From NCBI RefSeq assembly GCF_024679095.1, contig NC_066549.1:6916920-6980919 (forward strand): 64,000 nt of DNA, written 5' to 3'. Positions 38,607 through 52,500 of this stretch are shown here, piece by piece (the stretch's first letter is position 1; the number at the start of each line of letters is the position of its first letter). The notes below the pieces were generated by a model. The model searched no databases and had not been told where the DNA came from. It saw only the letters and a program-made list of their open reading frames with translations. This DNA is from Eriocheir sinensis. Its lineage: Eukaryota > Arthropoda > Malacostraca > Decapoda > Varunidae. Position numbers and translations under genes: made by a program.

Positions 38607-41600
38607 TTATCTACAGGCAGCCATGATGCCAGCCACTGAGTCAAAGTCAATCTTTTCTGTGATGTTCTTTGTCTTAACAGTCTCCTCCTGGTTGGCCACA
38701 AAGATGGTGCCATCTTCAGTCATCTTCCAGCCATACTTGTTCATCCATGCCAGCTGAGTTGCATCTGAAAGGCATATGCTAGGATGAGATTCAAATCCAT
38801 AATGCTCATCTGGATCAGAGTTGTAAAATAAAAGGGTTTCTAGTAGCTAGACTCCTACTGGGTTGTCATACACTCATTATACATCAGAAGAGCTGCTAAT
38901 GGTAACAATTTAATCATCTGCAGACTACTGAAGTGTGGATGGCAGGAGGAAAATTACAAGAGTTGGAAGCCAGAAACTCCAAACTGTTGTCAGGAAAATG
39001 TGAAAGTAGCTTTAGAAAAGTTTCTGCAGTCTGTCAGTGAGCTTCAACCAGTTCAGGGAGAAAACTCATGAACAACTGTGACAGGGTGACTGTCCCCAGT
39101 ACTTGACATTGATATGAGGCGTCCGGAGGTAAAGGGGTGACATCACCAAAACCTAGTTTTGAGTAAATCTTATTCAAAGTTTACTTATGTGTACTGCACT
39201 TTCCTCTTGACTCACCAAGTTATTGTTTGTATTCATTTTAATTGTATGGCCTAGCTGCATAATAAGATTTTTTTTTCTTTTGTATTGAAAAATAAATCAA
39301 TTTTATAGCTAAATTTTTATACCCCCATTTGGAAATTGGTTATGATAATTGGAATATCCATAATGTATGTGGATTTTTAAAATCTATGTTGTTCACCTAA
39401 ACTACAGTATGGCCCATTTCATTTTAATCCAAAACGCAGATTCTTTATGAATTTTTATAATAATAATACGAGGAGTCCCTGAGGACAATGTTTACTTCCC
39501 GGGTTTTAACTCAGACGCTCCACTTGGTGGGCAGCACAGCCTGTGATTGGCAGAGCAGCAGGAAGGGTGGGAAAACCAGCTCCTTATTGGTTCTCATTCT
39601 GCTGGCGATGATGCCTCTTTACCTCCGACAACCACTACATGATAATGAGGAATTCTTGTTCACACTTATTACTAGTACACCCTCGATTCTCTTGTTATAA
39701 GGATCAGTATACCTTGCATTGTGACTGAAAATCACAGAAAATGCATGTGCCTATCACATGGTACACTTAACTAAAAATGCCAGATTTGGTGATGTCGCCC
39801 CTTCACCACCGGACGCCTCATATTACAAATCCATGTTTTTGTGCATTGAATGTGCCCAAATAGAACACACGCATGCACACGCACATGCACTCGAACATAC
39901 CATCAATGTTGCCGAGCAGCTGCCCCAACACATGCTTCTCAATGTGTTGATATGTGATGGTGATAACGTGACAAATGTACTTGCGGATACTATCACTGAA
40001 GTCTTTGATCCCAGTCGTCTGTAAAGTACAACATATCAAATGCTTACTTAGAGCTAAAACCTTACAGAAGGACTAGTATAAAACCATGCTATTATTTCTG
40101 TGCTGTTAAAATCCTACATGCCCTTTTATCAATGTAGTCTAAAAAAAAAATTATAAGAACTAAGATCAAGGAAGCTACAATTCTTAACAAAGGGCTGAAT
40201 GTGTTATCATTGGAAGGCATTTTTCCATGCATCAATCAACAATTTCAACTAGGTGACAAAATAAATTAATAAATAAATAAAAAATGAAAATCTGTGTCCT
40301 GTGAGCCTTACCAGATCAGCATACTGGTGCTTCTCCTCCCAGAACGTTCGGAACTGGCACATCTCCAGCAGGTCATGGAGGTACATGATGCGCTTGATGT
40401 TGTCATCCTCCATCTGGAAAATGTTGCATATTCCTCAACTCTTCAAAACTCAAATATATAAGAGTAATACATTTTTGTGTGATATAGGGATGTGTTTAGG
40501 CAAAATTACTGTACAGCCAAATCTATGAATTCTAGTACTGGTACATGAGACTAATATCCTAATAGTGGTTGATGACCTTATATATTAAAACTTAATAAAG
40601 CATAAATTAACTTAATCATCACTTAAGAATGGATCATTGCACTTTTGATAAAAAAAAAAAAATCTTGCCAAGTGAAGTTGACAGTTCCAAAAGTAGAGTC
40701 CAACCCCTTGTACCCTCACCTGGTCTTGCCCAAGGAGACACTTGCAGAGGACAAAGTCAGTGTGTGGCAGGTTGGTGAGCGCCTTCATCAAGATCTGGCA
40801 GGCCACGGTGCTCTGGTAGGTGCCGGGGTTGAACTGGTACAGCTTAAGGAGGGCCAGGTTAGCCTCCAGGTCGTAGGTGTTCTCACGGGCCTGCAGCTCC
40901 ACATAGCGCTCCAGTGTGGCGATGTTCTCGGGGTTGTATCTGGAGAGGTTGGATGATGACTGTAAGTGCTGAGAGTGAAACTAAGGAAAATGAATGTAAG
41001 GCACATGCTTGTGTGTGAGTTGACCTGTTCATGCTGTACATTTACTGGGGATGTCACTTATATATCTTTCAGTGTTTTATTCTATTTTTGGAATGGGCTA
41101 AGGTTCATATAAACAATAATCAGAGTTTTAAAACTAATACCCCTCCCAGGAATATGAGTTAGTTGGATACATCTGAACCATCTTGTTTAGGGGATTGTTG
41201 AAGAAAGGGTAGCCTACTCATTTTTAGACACTTAATTTCTGGGCAAAACATGATGCTTTTTATTATATATATATTTTTTTTCCGATGACTAAATGGTTGA
41301 CTTTTCAATACCTGAGGTGCACCCACTGCTCTGATCCCACCCGTCATCACTGGCCAGTGTAGTGGACCACCCCCACCACCATCCCATCCCACACTGCATA
41401 TTTCCACCGGCCCACGCCACATGCCAAATAGTTAACTAACCTAATAACCTATGGGGGGGGGCTTTGTCCCCCTTGACCCCCTTAATGGGGGGGCTCTGCC
41501 CTTTTCAACCCCCCTTCTATTTTCCAGAAGTCATTTGTTATTGCACTGCATTCGGGAATTGAAAACGAATCCATACAGTAAATATTAACTCTACAAGAAA

Positions 41601-42250
41601 TGGCTACCCCTTCTTCAACATCAGCCCGAAATAATGTTAACCCGGTAGCAGCGGGGATCATGTTTCTTAATAGTCCCTCCAAGTGAGAAAAATGAGAAAA
41701 AATCACTACTCACACAAACCATTTCATAATATATATCAAAACATTTGTGATCAGATTATGTATCATCTATTTTGGGGGTTTATATCATGGCACAAATTTG
41801 CCCTGTCGCTGCTACACGGTAAAGCCACAAATTTGGCCCGTCGCTGCTACCGGGTTAACCCCCTGAGAGTTGGGTGTAATTCTATAGTAATACCTATATA
41901 ATTAGGTCTTCCCCAAAACAAATATCAAAAGATCATATATTCACACCGTAGGGACCCCGGGCAGGCACCTCGCAGCAGCACCCAATACCAGGTCCGCCGC
42001 ACCACTAGGCCTTCTCAAAACTCGGTAAATCACGCTAAAAACCCATAATAATAACAATGACGGCCCGCGGGGAGTCACCTCAGGGCCGCGTCCCGTACGG
42101 TTGCCGGCCACCACGTCACCTTTTTTACTCTCAAACCTCTCCCTAAGACTAATATTGCAGCCCCGGTAAGTGCAGCCACTGTACTCACCGCTCTATCCCC
42201 CGCAGCATGGAGGCCACGGTGCCCCGCATAGTCTCCGCCTGCTCGGCCAT
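38607..42250 (-). CDS. EIF3K: Eukaryotic translation initiation factor 3 subunit K
   Basis: Five exons give 219 residues (human 218): 42250-42189, 40939-40720, 40413-40312, 40018-39901 and 38764-38607, all GT-AG and in phase. Diagnostic stretches are MRGTVASMLRGIERYNPEN, ENTYDLEANLALLKLYQFNP, ILMKALTNLPHTDFVLCKCL, IMYLHDLLEMCQFRTFW, DSIRKYICHVITITYQHIE and WMNKYGWKM, ending KIDFDSVAGIMAACR. The protein has an N-terminal HEAT-like part and a C-terminal PCI/winged-helix part. It belongs to the eIF3 complex in the cytoplasm, which binds the 40S ribosome. The start is set by the first in-frame ATG, two residues from the human one. It is divergent from TTC8. Intron 1 contains a TTAA-flanked MITE. 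Confidence 0.97.
41425..41525 (-). repeat. G-rich interspersed element, copy 2
   Basis: Reverse counterpart of 35155-35320 (TATGGGGGGGGGCTTTG on one side, CAACCCCCCTTCTATTT on the other). In intron 1 of eIF3K. Confidence 0.55.
41641..41854 (+). mobile_element. TTAA-flanked MITE, copy 1
   Basis: A 214-bp element between TTAA (41637-41640) and TTAA (41855-41858). The termini are CCCGGTAGCAGCG and its exact inverse. CCC ends and TTAA targets are piggyBac-like. Nearly identical to 48794-49008. In intron 1 of eIF3K. Confidence 0.88.
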
Positions 42251-42555
42251 GTTGCTGTTGTTGACAAGGGACCGTTCGTGTATGCACTGTTATTATTTTG
42301 ACCGTCATTATCAACACTGCTATTCTTATTATTATCAATATATTTAGGAGTTTCGACTTTATAGATGAGCATTTTTTCCTTTATTAACAACTAAAGATAC
42401 AGTTCCTGAAGAAAAAAAACTATATAAAGTGATTCTGTGATTCGGTTAACTATTTTTTTATAACCACAAAATATCTAATAACTAAGTATGTAGATAAAAT
42501 TTCATAAAACTTTGTCCGAAAACTAAAAAAAAATAATGAACTCACATCAGGCAGC

Positions 42556-43290
42556 AAAATATTGAAGGAAAGGAAAGGAAAGAGAAAGAAAGGAAAGGAA
42601 AGGAAAGGAAAGGGAAGGAAATGGAAGGGATCGAAGGGAAGGAAAGGAAAGGCAAGGAAAGGGAAGGGATCGAAGGGAAAGAAAGGATTGATTGATAGTT
42701 TTGAAAGGAAAGGAAAGGGAAGGAAAGGAAAGGAAAGGGAAGGAAAGGAAAGGCAAGGAAAGGGAAGGGAAAGGAATTTAAGGGAAGGGATCGAAGGGAA
42801 GGAAAGGAAAGGCAAGGAAAGGGAAGGGATCGAAGGGAAAGAAAGGAAAGGAAAGGAAAGGAAAGGAAAAGAAAGGAAAGGAAAGGCAAGGCAATTAAGG
42901 CAAGGCAAGGCAAGGCAAGGAAAAAGAAAAGGAAAAAGAAAAGGAAAAAGAAAAGGAAAAAGGAAAGAAAAGGAAAGAAAAGGAAAGGAAAAAGGAAAGG
43001 AAAAAGATTGATTGATTGATTGATAGTTTAAAAAAAAGGAAAGAAAAGGAAAAAGGAAAGGAAAAAGGAAAAAGAAAAGGAAAAAGGAAAGAAAAAGGAA
43101 AGAAAAGGGAAGGAAAAGGGAAGGAAAAAGGAAAGAAAAGGGAAGGAAAAGGGAAGGAAAAAGGAAAGGAAAAAGGAAAGAAAAGGAAAAAGGAAAGGAA
43201 AAAGGAAAGAAAATGGAAGGAAAAGGGACGGAAAAAGGAAAGAAAAGGGAAGGAAAAGGAAGGAAAAAGGGAAGGAAAGGAAAGGGAAGC
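42556..43290 (+). repeat. (GGAAA)n purine tract between eIF3K and TTC8
   Basis: About 735 bp of GGAAA and GGGAA variants, almost all purine on the plus strand. It is broken by two GATTGATTGATAGTTT inserts (near 42689 and 43010) and a short GGCAA patch. The long frames on both strands are low-complexity artefacts. Confidence 0.97.
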
Positions 43291-43557
43291 ATATCTGTAG
43301 CCATGGCAACAGGTCACAACAAAACATTCCTGCTTCACACAGACACCGGCCGCTGGAAACGAAGAGAGAAAAACAATTAAACGCCACAAGGGAAGGAAGA
43401 TCAAGTTGTAAAGCCCTAAGAATCGATACAAAGCGTCAGAAACCTATAAAAGAGGAAGAAGAGGAGGGAGTTGCGGCGAAGCTTCGACTCTCGGCGGTGA
43501 AGCTTCGCGCAGGGCTTCACGCGGGGCAGGCGGGGCAGCGGGCCACCTCACGCCATC

Positions 43558-46500
43558 ATGGACCCTCTGTTCCTCGCCCTCAGCTGCTTTAGGCGAAGAA
43601 AACTGGACCGTTGCATCATTATTTGCACGGAACTATTGAGCAAGAATCCTTATGACCAGGTGAGAAGTGTATGCAGTATTAGTATTATTATTAGTAGTAG
43701 TAGTAAGTATGGGGTGTCTATCTTGCTATTTGTGTAAGTTGAGGTCGTGTATAATTGATTGATTGATAGTTTAGCAGGTAAACAACAAGGGAGAAGGAGG
43801 AACATGCCATCTCAACCCCAAGGCAGGAATATTAGTACATGTGTAGGGAGCACCATGAAACTATATAAAAGCCAGCAAATTTAAAGGCCTGTTATATTTT
43901 AGCTTTATATAACCTGTCATATATTTCCTGGCATACAGTACATTCATTATCTTCTACAAAATACATCAGTGACCTGCCTGAGAAAGCTGGAAGGCATATT
44001 TATAGGCTACATTTCAATTATACAAAGATTTAATGATATGTTGAGCACTAAAGTGATTGCAGCAGACTTTAAGAGTAAGTAAATAGCATAATATGATGGC
44101 CGGGTATGTACGTTATTCCATTTTCATTCAAAGAGAGACAAGCATGAGAATTTCTTTATCAAACATCGGTGCATATTATCATTATCATCTCACAAGTGTC
44201 TGGAGGAATACTTTTTAGGGTATTATTCTAGTGTTTACCCATACTCACCCCTCACAACCAAAATTGGCTAGGGGGCCATTGAGACTGCGGGGAATGCGAT
44301 TGCGTTAGATTTCGCGTCCTCGACCTGAAACCCCGCATTCCCACAGGTCCCCAAGCTTGTTTTGGGGGTGAGGGGGGAGTATGGGCAGACACTAGAATTT
44401 TGCCCTTTTTAGGAATTGTCACATCACAGGAATGGCCTTGTGAGGGATCAAGCTTCCTCAGACTGCAGAGTTGATGGACCCATGCCTGAGTGAGAGCCAA
44501 TAGTACTGTTTAGGAGATCAAGTGAAGCCTTCCCACAAAAATTGGTTTTGTGGACAGTGATAATGATGAACATGAGAGGGTGGCCTAGCTAGGTGGAGGG
44601 GCAGTTATGGTGATACTGTTAATGGTGAAAATGGTAGTGATACCTTATCCCAGTTCTCAGACCATTCAAAAGCTTAAAATCATGGTGTTTGTATTGATAA
44701 TGAAGGGGAGGAAAAAGGGTTTGCAGGGCTGTAATTTCTGGGGGTCTAGGGGGACTTGCCTCTAGCCCCTTCCCCAATGTTTTTCCATATCGGCCAAAAA
44801 AAATACCCCCCAAAGTTCTTATTTTCAAAACATTTCCCCTATCTGCTCATACTTGCTCTGCTCCCCACCCTACCACCCCCCCAACTCATGAACCTGTGAT
44901 CCCCTCTAGCCTCAAAAAATCTGCTAAAATTACTGGCCTGGTTTGTATGAAGCGGATCGAGATTATAACAGGCGTTTAGAAACTCAAAAGGATGCTATTA
45001 GTAGTGATAATGGTGGGGAAAGGAAAGGATTTGTAGTGGGAATACCCAGAATTCCACTTTCCCAACATCCACACGACCTCTGTAACGTGTCACAAAACAC
45101 ACAAGAAATTGATCCAGATATGGAAGGGGGAAACAAACATTTCTGACACCAAGAGAAGATGGCGCCACTATAAACACTTGCCAGCACCATGACGGGCTGG
45201 GGCCAACTACCATCTAGGAACCCTCAAGTAAAGTCTACTGGCACTATAGGCGTACACGTGAAAAAAAAAGGGGGAGAGACTGGACATGCCACTAGCCAGA
45301 CAGGAAGCCTTTCTTTTACCATCCAGCTAAAGAGGTAATTCCCCCTAGCTGAGTTGCCTTTAGGTTTTTCCACATTGGGTTGATCACTACAAGAAGTGGT
45401 TACAATTAAGGTGTTCCGAAACCAATTGTAACTGTGATAATGTTGATAATGGTGACGGCCATCTCTCCTCCTTCAGGCGGTGTGGACCCTCAAGACTCGG
45501 GCGCTGACAGAGCAGGTGTGGGTGGATGAGTGTGACGGGGAGGAGGAGGGCCTGGCGGATGTGCTGATGGATGACAACACCATCGCCTCAGTGGCCCGCC
45601 CCGGCACCTCCCTCCGCACAGCCCAGCCGCCCTCCTCAGCATCCGGCGGCCCCTCACAGACCTTCAGGTACGAACAGTTAGGAGAAGGATGGGCTAGAAG
45701 CTTTGTTTACAGACATGGACTACTTACAGTGATAGGAAGAATTCAGTCTTTTCAATATGCATGACATACCAATAGATATAAGAATAGGTATCATTATCCA
45801 AATGAGATGACATGCTGAAATAACTAACATAAGAAGAATAGACAGCTTTCTTTTTCTGTCCTTGGTTCATCTCCATTAAAAGATGGATAAATAGACTACC
45901 ACTGAAGGAACAAGCATGTAGATTTGTAGATAGATTGGTGTGAGAGCCTCCCCATGCTCCCTGAAGAAGCCCTCTCAGATTCACCCCTTGACTGCAGATT
46001 TCCTACAAGAAGACATCACCAAGCTACAGGAATGGAACAAAAAGTGGCTGCTACAATTCAGTGAAGAAAAATGTAAAGTCATGCACCTTGGGAGGGGATA
46101 TCCAGCACACCAATATCACATGGGAAACACTCCACTATCAACCACAGAGGCAGAGAAAGACCTGGGACTATATGTTACCAGGCTAAAAGTGAAAGCCAAA
46201 TCCGTGCCAATCACAGTGGATGGATTAGGAAATTGAAAAAGTACATAGGCAAACAAATAGATAGATTGATTGATTGACGGGTAGATAGACTGATTGGTAT
46301 GTAGGATTCTTTGTAGATAAGCACTAGTAGCTAGATAAATAGATATTACCGTTTACCGTTGATGAGGTTTCAGGCCCTGCTCTGCCGCTGATGCACAAAA
46401 AGATTCCCATTCATTCTTATAGTTTCTCTCCACTCCTTTCTTTTCATTTTCTTCATGGACACCTTAAAACCAGGATTCATTTAGTAACGCTAATCATGCG

Positions 46501-49500
46501 TTTAATGATTGCAATTCTATAGCATATATTTTTCCCAGTTCCAGTGAGGAGTGACACTCACTACACATTGCAAGCCATTTTTATTCTCTCTCCCTTCTGG
46601 AGCTGTGCATGAGAACTGAACACCACAAAAGAGAATGCAAGTGACATTCTGTAGCACCCAAGTCAGTAGATACATCATCCATATGTCATCCAGGCAGACT
46701 TAGTGGGCTTTTTTTTCTGGTTTTGTTGCCCTTGAGCTGTTTCCATCACTGTGAAAAAAAACATAATCTACATGGTCTAACATCCCCAGTAAGACCAAAC
46801 GCTGCACTGACATAAATACTCAACTTACTCAAGCAGCCAGGTCACCACAGCACTCATTTGCAGGCCATCCACACAGTCCGGTCGTCCGCTGAGTGGTGTG
46901 GTGCGGCCAGGGTCTCAGGGCGGGCGGCCAGGCACCATGGACCAGGCCCTCCGCACCTCCCGGACCGCCCAAACCGCCCGTCCTATTTCAGCCACTTCAG
47001 GTCAGTCACAGCTTCATCCACACAGAGTTAGCTGATCTGTTTTTTCAGTGCAGTAGACCATCTATTTGATGCAAGACAGGTACCCAAGAAATTCAAGCAA
47101 GATGGAGGTGTTATTTCAATGAGATTTATCAATTTGGGGCTGGTGAAACATTTTTTGGTGTGTGTATGTGTGTAGTTACCTATTTGTATTTACCTAATTG
47201 TAGTATACAGGGCCTGAACTCAAGCTCAGATAGCCCTGCCTCCCAATCTATATTTGTCCAACTTTTCCTTCATTTTATGGACACTGCCTGCTTCAACAAT
47301 GTCTTTGTTTAGTCCATTCCATGTATCCACACTCCTGTATGGAAAACTGTACTTCCATTCAAATAAGTCCCCTTTCTCAGTTTCTTGCTGTGTCCTCTTA
47401 GTTGCGTCCTCCCTTCTGTATCGATTAAATCATTTCTATCCAACACGTAAAAATCTAGCTCATATAAGTTACCTATATTGTGCAGTCCCCATGTTTAGCA
47501 GTAAGCATTAAATGTAATGAAATTATATGAAATTATTATATATAATTATTGAAGGTATACAATAAGCTGCACATGGCCTCAGTGCTCATTTCCATCTCAT
47601 AGGACGCAGGACCAGTGAGACATTCTGGTTATCGCACTTTACCTTCTCTGTATTTCTGAGGCACCCATTCATTGACCAGCTGGGACGGGAGGATGAACGG
47701 CTGGGTAAGCTCTGATCTCTGGCTGTCCTGGGCCAAGATCCAACCAAAGCCTGCAGATTCATAACTAAACATGCTAACCACTATACCACATATGGTAATA
47801 AATATGTTGTGCTTCAGGGCGTCATGTGCGGCTGGGAACGGCCTCCATGGTGCAGGTTGGGGAAGGGCCATTCATCAACCTGGCGCGACTCAACGTGGCA
47901 AAGTACGCTGGCCAGCAGAACATTGCCAGAGCTCTCTTTGAGTACATCTACTTCCATGAGAATGATGTCAGGCATGTGAGTGTCATGTGTCATACTAATA
48001 CAACCTTTGAATGTTATGCCAACTTTTTCTCTTATTCTTCAGCCTTAATTATTTCATCCTCAAATGCATATTCTATTACAACTCCAGACTTTATACAGGA
48101 GGACAAACATAATTATAATACATTATTTTTTGTAATGTAGTTTTAGGGTTGCATTTAATATTGTTTGAAGTCTTATAACCATGTAATGATGCTTAGAGAT
48201 GAGGCAGGAGGCCACAGTGGTGCTAACAAGAGTGGGTTATGTGTGACAGGCGCTGGACCTGGCAGCTCAGGCCACTCAGGTGCTGGAGTTCAAGGACTGG
48301 TGGTGGAAGGTGCAGCTTGGTCGCTGCTACTACAGGCTCGGCTTGTTTCGTGATGCTGAAAAGCAGTTCAAGGTTCGAGTTATTCTTTTATTTGGTTATA
48401 TGTTTTACCTCTTTTTTTCCCATATTTATGCATTACTGAAAATCCATATTCCAGGAGCACCTTTCATCATCAAAGGTTATATATTTTACAATAATAATGT
48501 CTACCAGAGGACACTTCCCCTCTCTGTGGGAACCATCTAGAGCTCTCAAGAGTGCTAGCTCTTCACACTGGCACTTACTATTCATAAGAGTGCTGCCTGT
48601 TTTCACCTTTTCTCTCAATACATGGCATATGCACTGTATAAACATTAACAATCTAAACACAGTAAAAATATTGTTGTATTGCTTCATCTAGGTAAGTGTA
48701 AGGATACTAATTAAAATCCTCATTAAATATGAGAATCTTGTTTCCTTTACTACATTGTGAAATTTTTGGAGGATCTTTCCAGTGTTCTCTTAACCCGGTA
48801 GCAGCGGGGATCATGTTTCTTAATGGTCCCTCTAAGCGAGAAAAATGAGAAAAAATCATCCCTCACACAAACCATTTCATAATATATATCAAAGCATTTG
48901 TGATCAGATTATGTATCATCTGTTTTGGGGAGGTTATTTCATGGCACAAATTTGGCCCGTCGCTGTTACGCTGTAAAGCCACAAATTTGGCCCGTCACTG
49001 CTACCGGGTTAATTTTCAAGTTTCACAGTGCATAAAACTTTCCACATTCCACTCTTGCATGCATTTGAGTTCAAGTATTTCTACACTATAGGTTGTAAAT
49101 ATAAATAGATCTTTCACCACATTTGGTTGTGTACCATGGTCATTATGTTGCAGAGTGCACTGAAGCAGCAAGACAACATCAGCACATACCTGCTGCTGGG
49201 TCGGGTGTGCATCCGCCTGGACCAACCCTTGTCAGCCCTCGAGGTGTACCGTGAAGGCCTGGATAAGTTCCCTGGCGAGGTGACGCTCCTCACGGCCATG
49301 GCAAGGTAACGCAGCAGCCTGGGATGTATTGCTGCTGTGCTTCATGTCTTTCAATCTCCCCCTTGATCATTTATCATGTATGCCTCCAAAATAGTCATAC
49401 CTCAAGTTTTCTTAAGCTGTTTTTATGGTAAATTTTCTTATGATTTCATTATCAAATATGTAGGGTCAAGTATTTTCTACTTACATCTACACCCTCATAA

Positions 49501-52500
49501 TGCAATCCATACTCATTTATACAATGTTATAATTTTTTTTCTACAGAATTTACGAGGGCCTGCATGACCTCACCAAGGCCGTCAAGGCTTATCGGGATGT
49601 TCTGCACCATGACGCCACCCACGTGGAGGCCATCGCCTGCACTGCCACCACACATTTCTACAGTGACCAACCTGAGGTGGCCCTGCGCTTCTATCGGTAA
49701 AGCAACATAACAATTACTCTTACCACAGTTACTATTACTACTACACTACTATTACTACTACTACTACACTACTATTACATTGCTGCTACTACTACAGTCT
49801 GCTCTCATTATCCATGGTTTATTTGTGCCAGAAACTCTTATGGACACCAAAATCAGTGGATTGTTAAGTCCCTTATATCAAGTAGCATAGTATTTGCATA
49901 TAACCTACAAACATTGTCCCATTTACTTTAAATCACCTCTATTTAGCTTATGATGCAAATGCTCTGTAAACCGTTATTTTGCTGTGTCATTTAGGGAATA
50001 ATAACAAGACAGTGTTGGCTCAGAGCATTCTGTGGGTTTGATGGGCAGTAACTTTGTCTCTTCCTCTTCCCTTTGTTTCACGATTACTTTTACCAGACTA
50101 AACTTTCACATTGCTTTACCTCTCTAGTGTTACCGGCATGCTATATGTATCGTGTCTGGTATTTATGCTATCAAATACCTTATTACTACCTCAGCAATAT
50201 TTAAGTCTGTGCCACAGCCATGTTTATATGTCCTAATTTAGCCACACATTAATGATTTAGTAACAACATACAAAGCATCAATAAAACTGAAAAATCAAAG
50301 TAATTCAGTAAGGTCTCTATCATTCTGGAACAAAGGAAAGAGGTATGTCGTAACAACACATTCAATTCCTGTATCTTACATGTGCTGCCTCTAAGACATT
50401 TGTTTATAAAATTTCATCTGTCATTTTAGTATACTCCAATTTGACTATAATGTCATCTGCTCCTCACACAGACGCCTCCTCCAGATGGGCATCTACAACT
50501 GTGAGATCTTCAACAACCTGGGCCTTTGTTGCTTCTATGCTCAGCAATATGACATGACCCTCACATGCTTTGAGAGGGCCCTCAGCCTGGCCACAGATGA
50601 GAGCATTGCTGATGTATGGTACAACTTGGGACACATTGCTCTAGTAAGTGTATTTATACACAGTGTGTTGGAAGAAGTTCATCATGCATTGTGTATGTAA
50701 ACAGTTGACATCATATGCCATTTATTTCATGATATAAATGATGATGCATGAAGTGAGTAAAATGCAAATCATAAAATGTTGTTACCCTCATTACTGGGTG
50801 TATGTGACGGGAGCCCAGGAAGGCAGTTTTTAGTATACATTGCTAAGTTATAACCAAAAAGTCAAGGGGGTAGATTGAGTCAGTTAGGGGTGATGAGGAC
50901 CTCTCATTTTGTAAATATTCACTCATCAGAGAGTAGCCAGGCATGTTGGTTGGTAGAGTTGTAGACCTCTTTCTAAAATACAACCATGGAGTGAATGTAG
51001 ATGTATGCACAATGTCACAGGTCATGATGTGGTGAATCTACATTGCAGACTTATGCTGAATAATTTGGACAGATACCTCTGAAGAATTTTTCAAAAAGCT
51101 TAACTGGAGAAACAAGGGAATAGGCTGTCATTATCAATTTGCAGATGAGAGTTCCAGTTAGTGAAAGGTAAGGCAAACTGCAGGATATAATAGAGGAACT
51201 AAACAAAGTCTACAAGTAGGGCTAAAAATTAATAAGAAAAGACTTGTAATGTTCAACTGTCATACTAAAGGCATTAGTTTCATGTTTTTTCTAAACCTTT
51301 AAAACAATACTTAACAAAATGTCTTAAGCATCCATTAACTCTCAACTTTCTCTGATTGCCAGGACGGATTTTGCAAAGGGTATTCTACTGGCGATCTTGC
51401 TTTCCTAGCTGATTCTTGGTCATTCTTTCAGTTATTTTACTGGAACTTTGCTATTGCTTCATATCTCAGAAGCTTTTGACAGTCTGACACAAAGCTTTGC
51501 TCTCTGAACTACCCCATTACAAATTTTATCCCTCTGTCTGAACTTTCATCTCTAATCTCCTTCCTGGGTTATCTATTTCTGCTGTAGTAGACAGTCAATG
51601 TTCTGTACTTCTACAATCAAAAAATTTAAGAATCAACAGAAGGTGATGTGTATGCTGTGTCAGAAGGCAGGTCTGTGCTGTGTACAACAAAAGATTGAGG
51701 ATGACTTACTCCATTGGTAATGATTGTTTCACATTACTTATCAGGGATGAGATTAGTCTGTTTAAGTATTAGCACTTCTTTCCTCTTTGTGAGAAGACAG
51801 AAATATGAAAGTTCTTAGTCTTTTGTCTTATGCCTTGGTCTATCATTCTATCACACTTATTTAATCACTGTTTAATTATTCACTGAGGTTCTCATTTTAT
51901 TGTATTTTCTTTGTCTATGTTATAGATGTTACCTCATGTGCAAGAAAGGTTAATTCATATAAAGTCTCTGCACCATTCTTCAGGGCATTGGGGACATCAA
52001 CCTGGCCTACCAGTGCTTCCGCCTGGCCCTGGTGTCAGACAATGACCACGGAGAGTCCTACAACAACCTGGGGGTCTTGGAGTACCGGCGGGGCAACCTG
52101 GAGACAGCCCGGGCTTTCTTCATGACAGCTGCAAATCTGTCCCCACACATGTTCCAACCCCATTACAACCATGCCAAGCTGGCACATAAGGTTTGTGTCT
52201 TTATGTGACCCTTATTCACTTTACTACATAACTTCTTCCACTTACCTCTTATGTGTACGATTCTGTCTGTAAGATAAGTTTAGGGTACTTGCAGTGTTTC
52301 ATGTAATTAAAACATTAGCTTTTGTGTGTATTAAAGATAACTAACTCGGAAAAAAAAAAGTTTCTTGAACATGTAAAAGAATTGGTGAAACCATATTGAT
52401 AGTTATTCTAAGAGACTCATCACATACCTGTTATTATGGATGTACAAGATGACATTCTTTTATAAATATGATTATTTTGTCATCATTCTCAAAATATTGA

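Noticed and set aside
42450..43431. Long open frames on both strands in the GGAAA tract
   Set aside because: Phe/Leu/Pro/Ser or Lys/Gly/Glu low-complexity translations of a purine tract; no start context or conserved residue.
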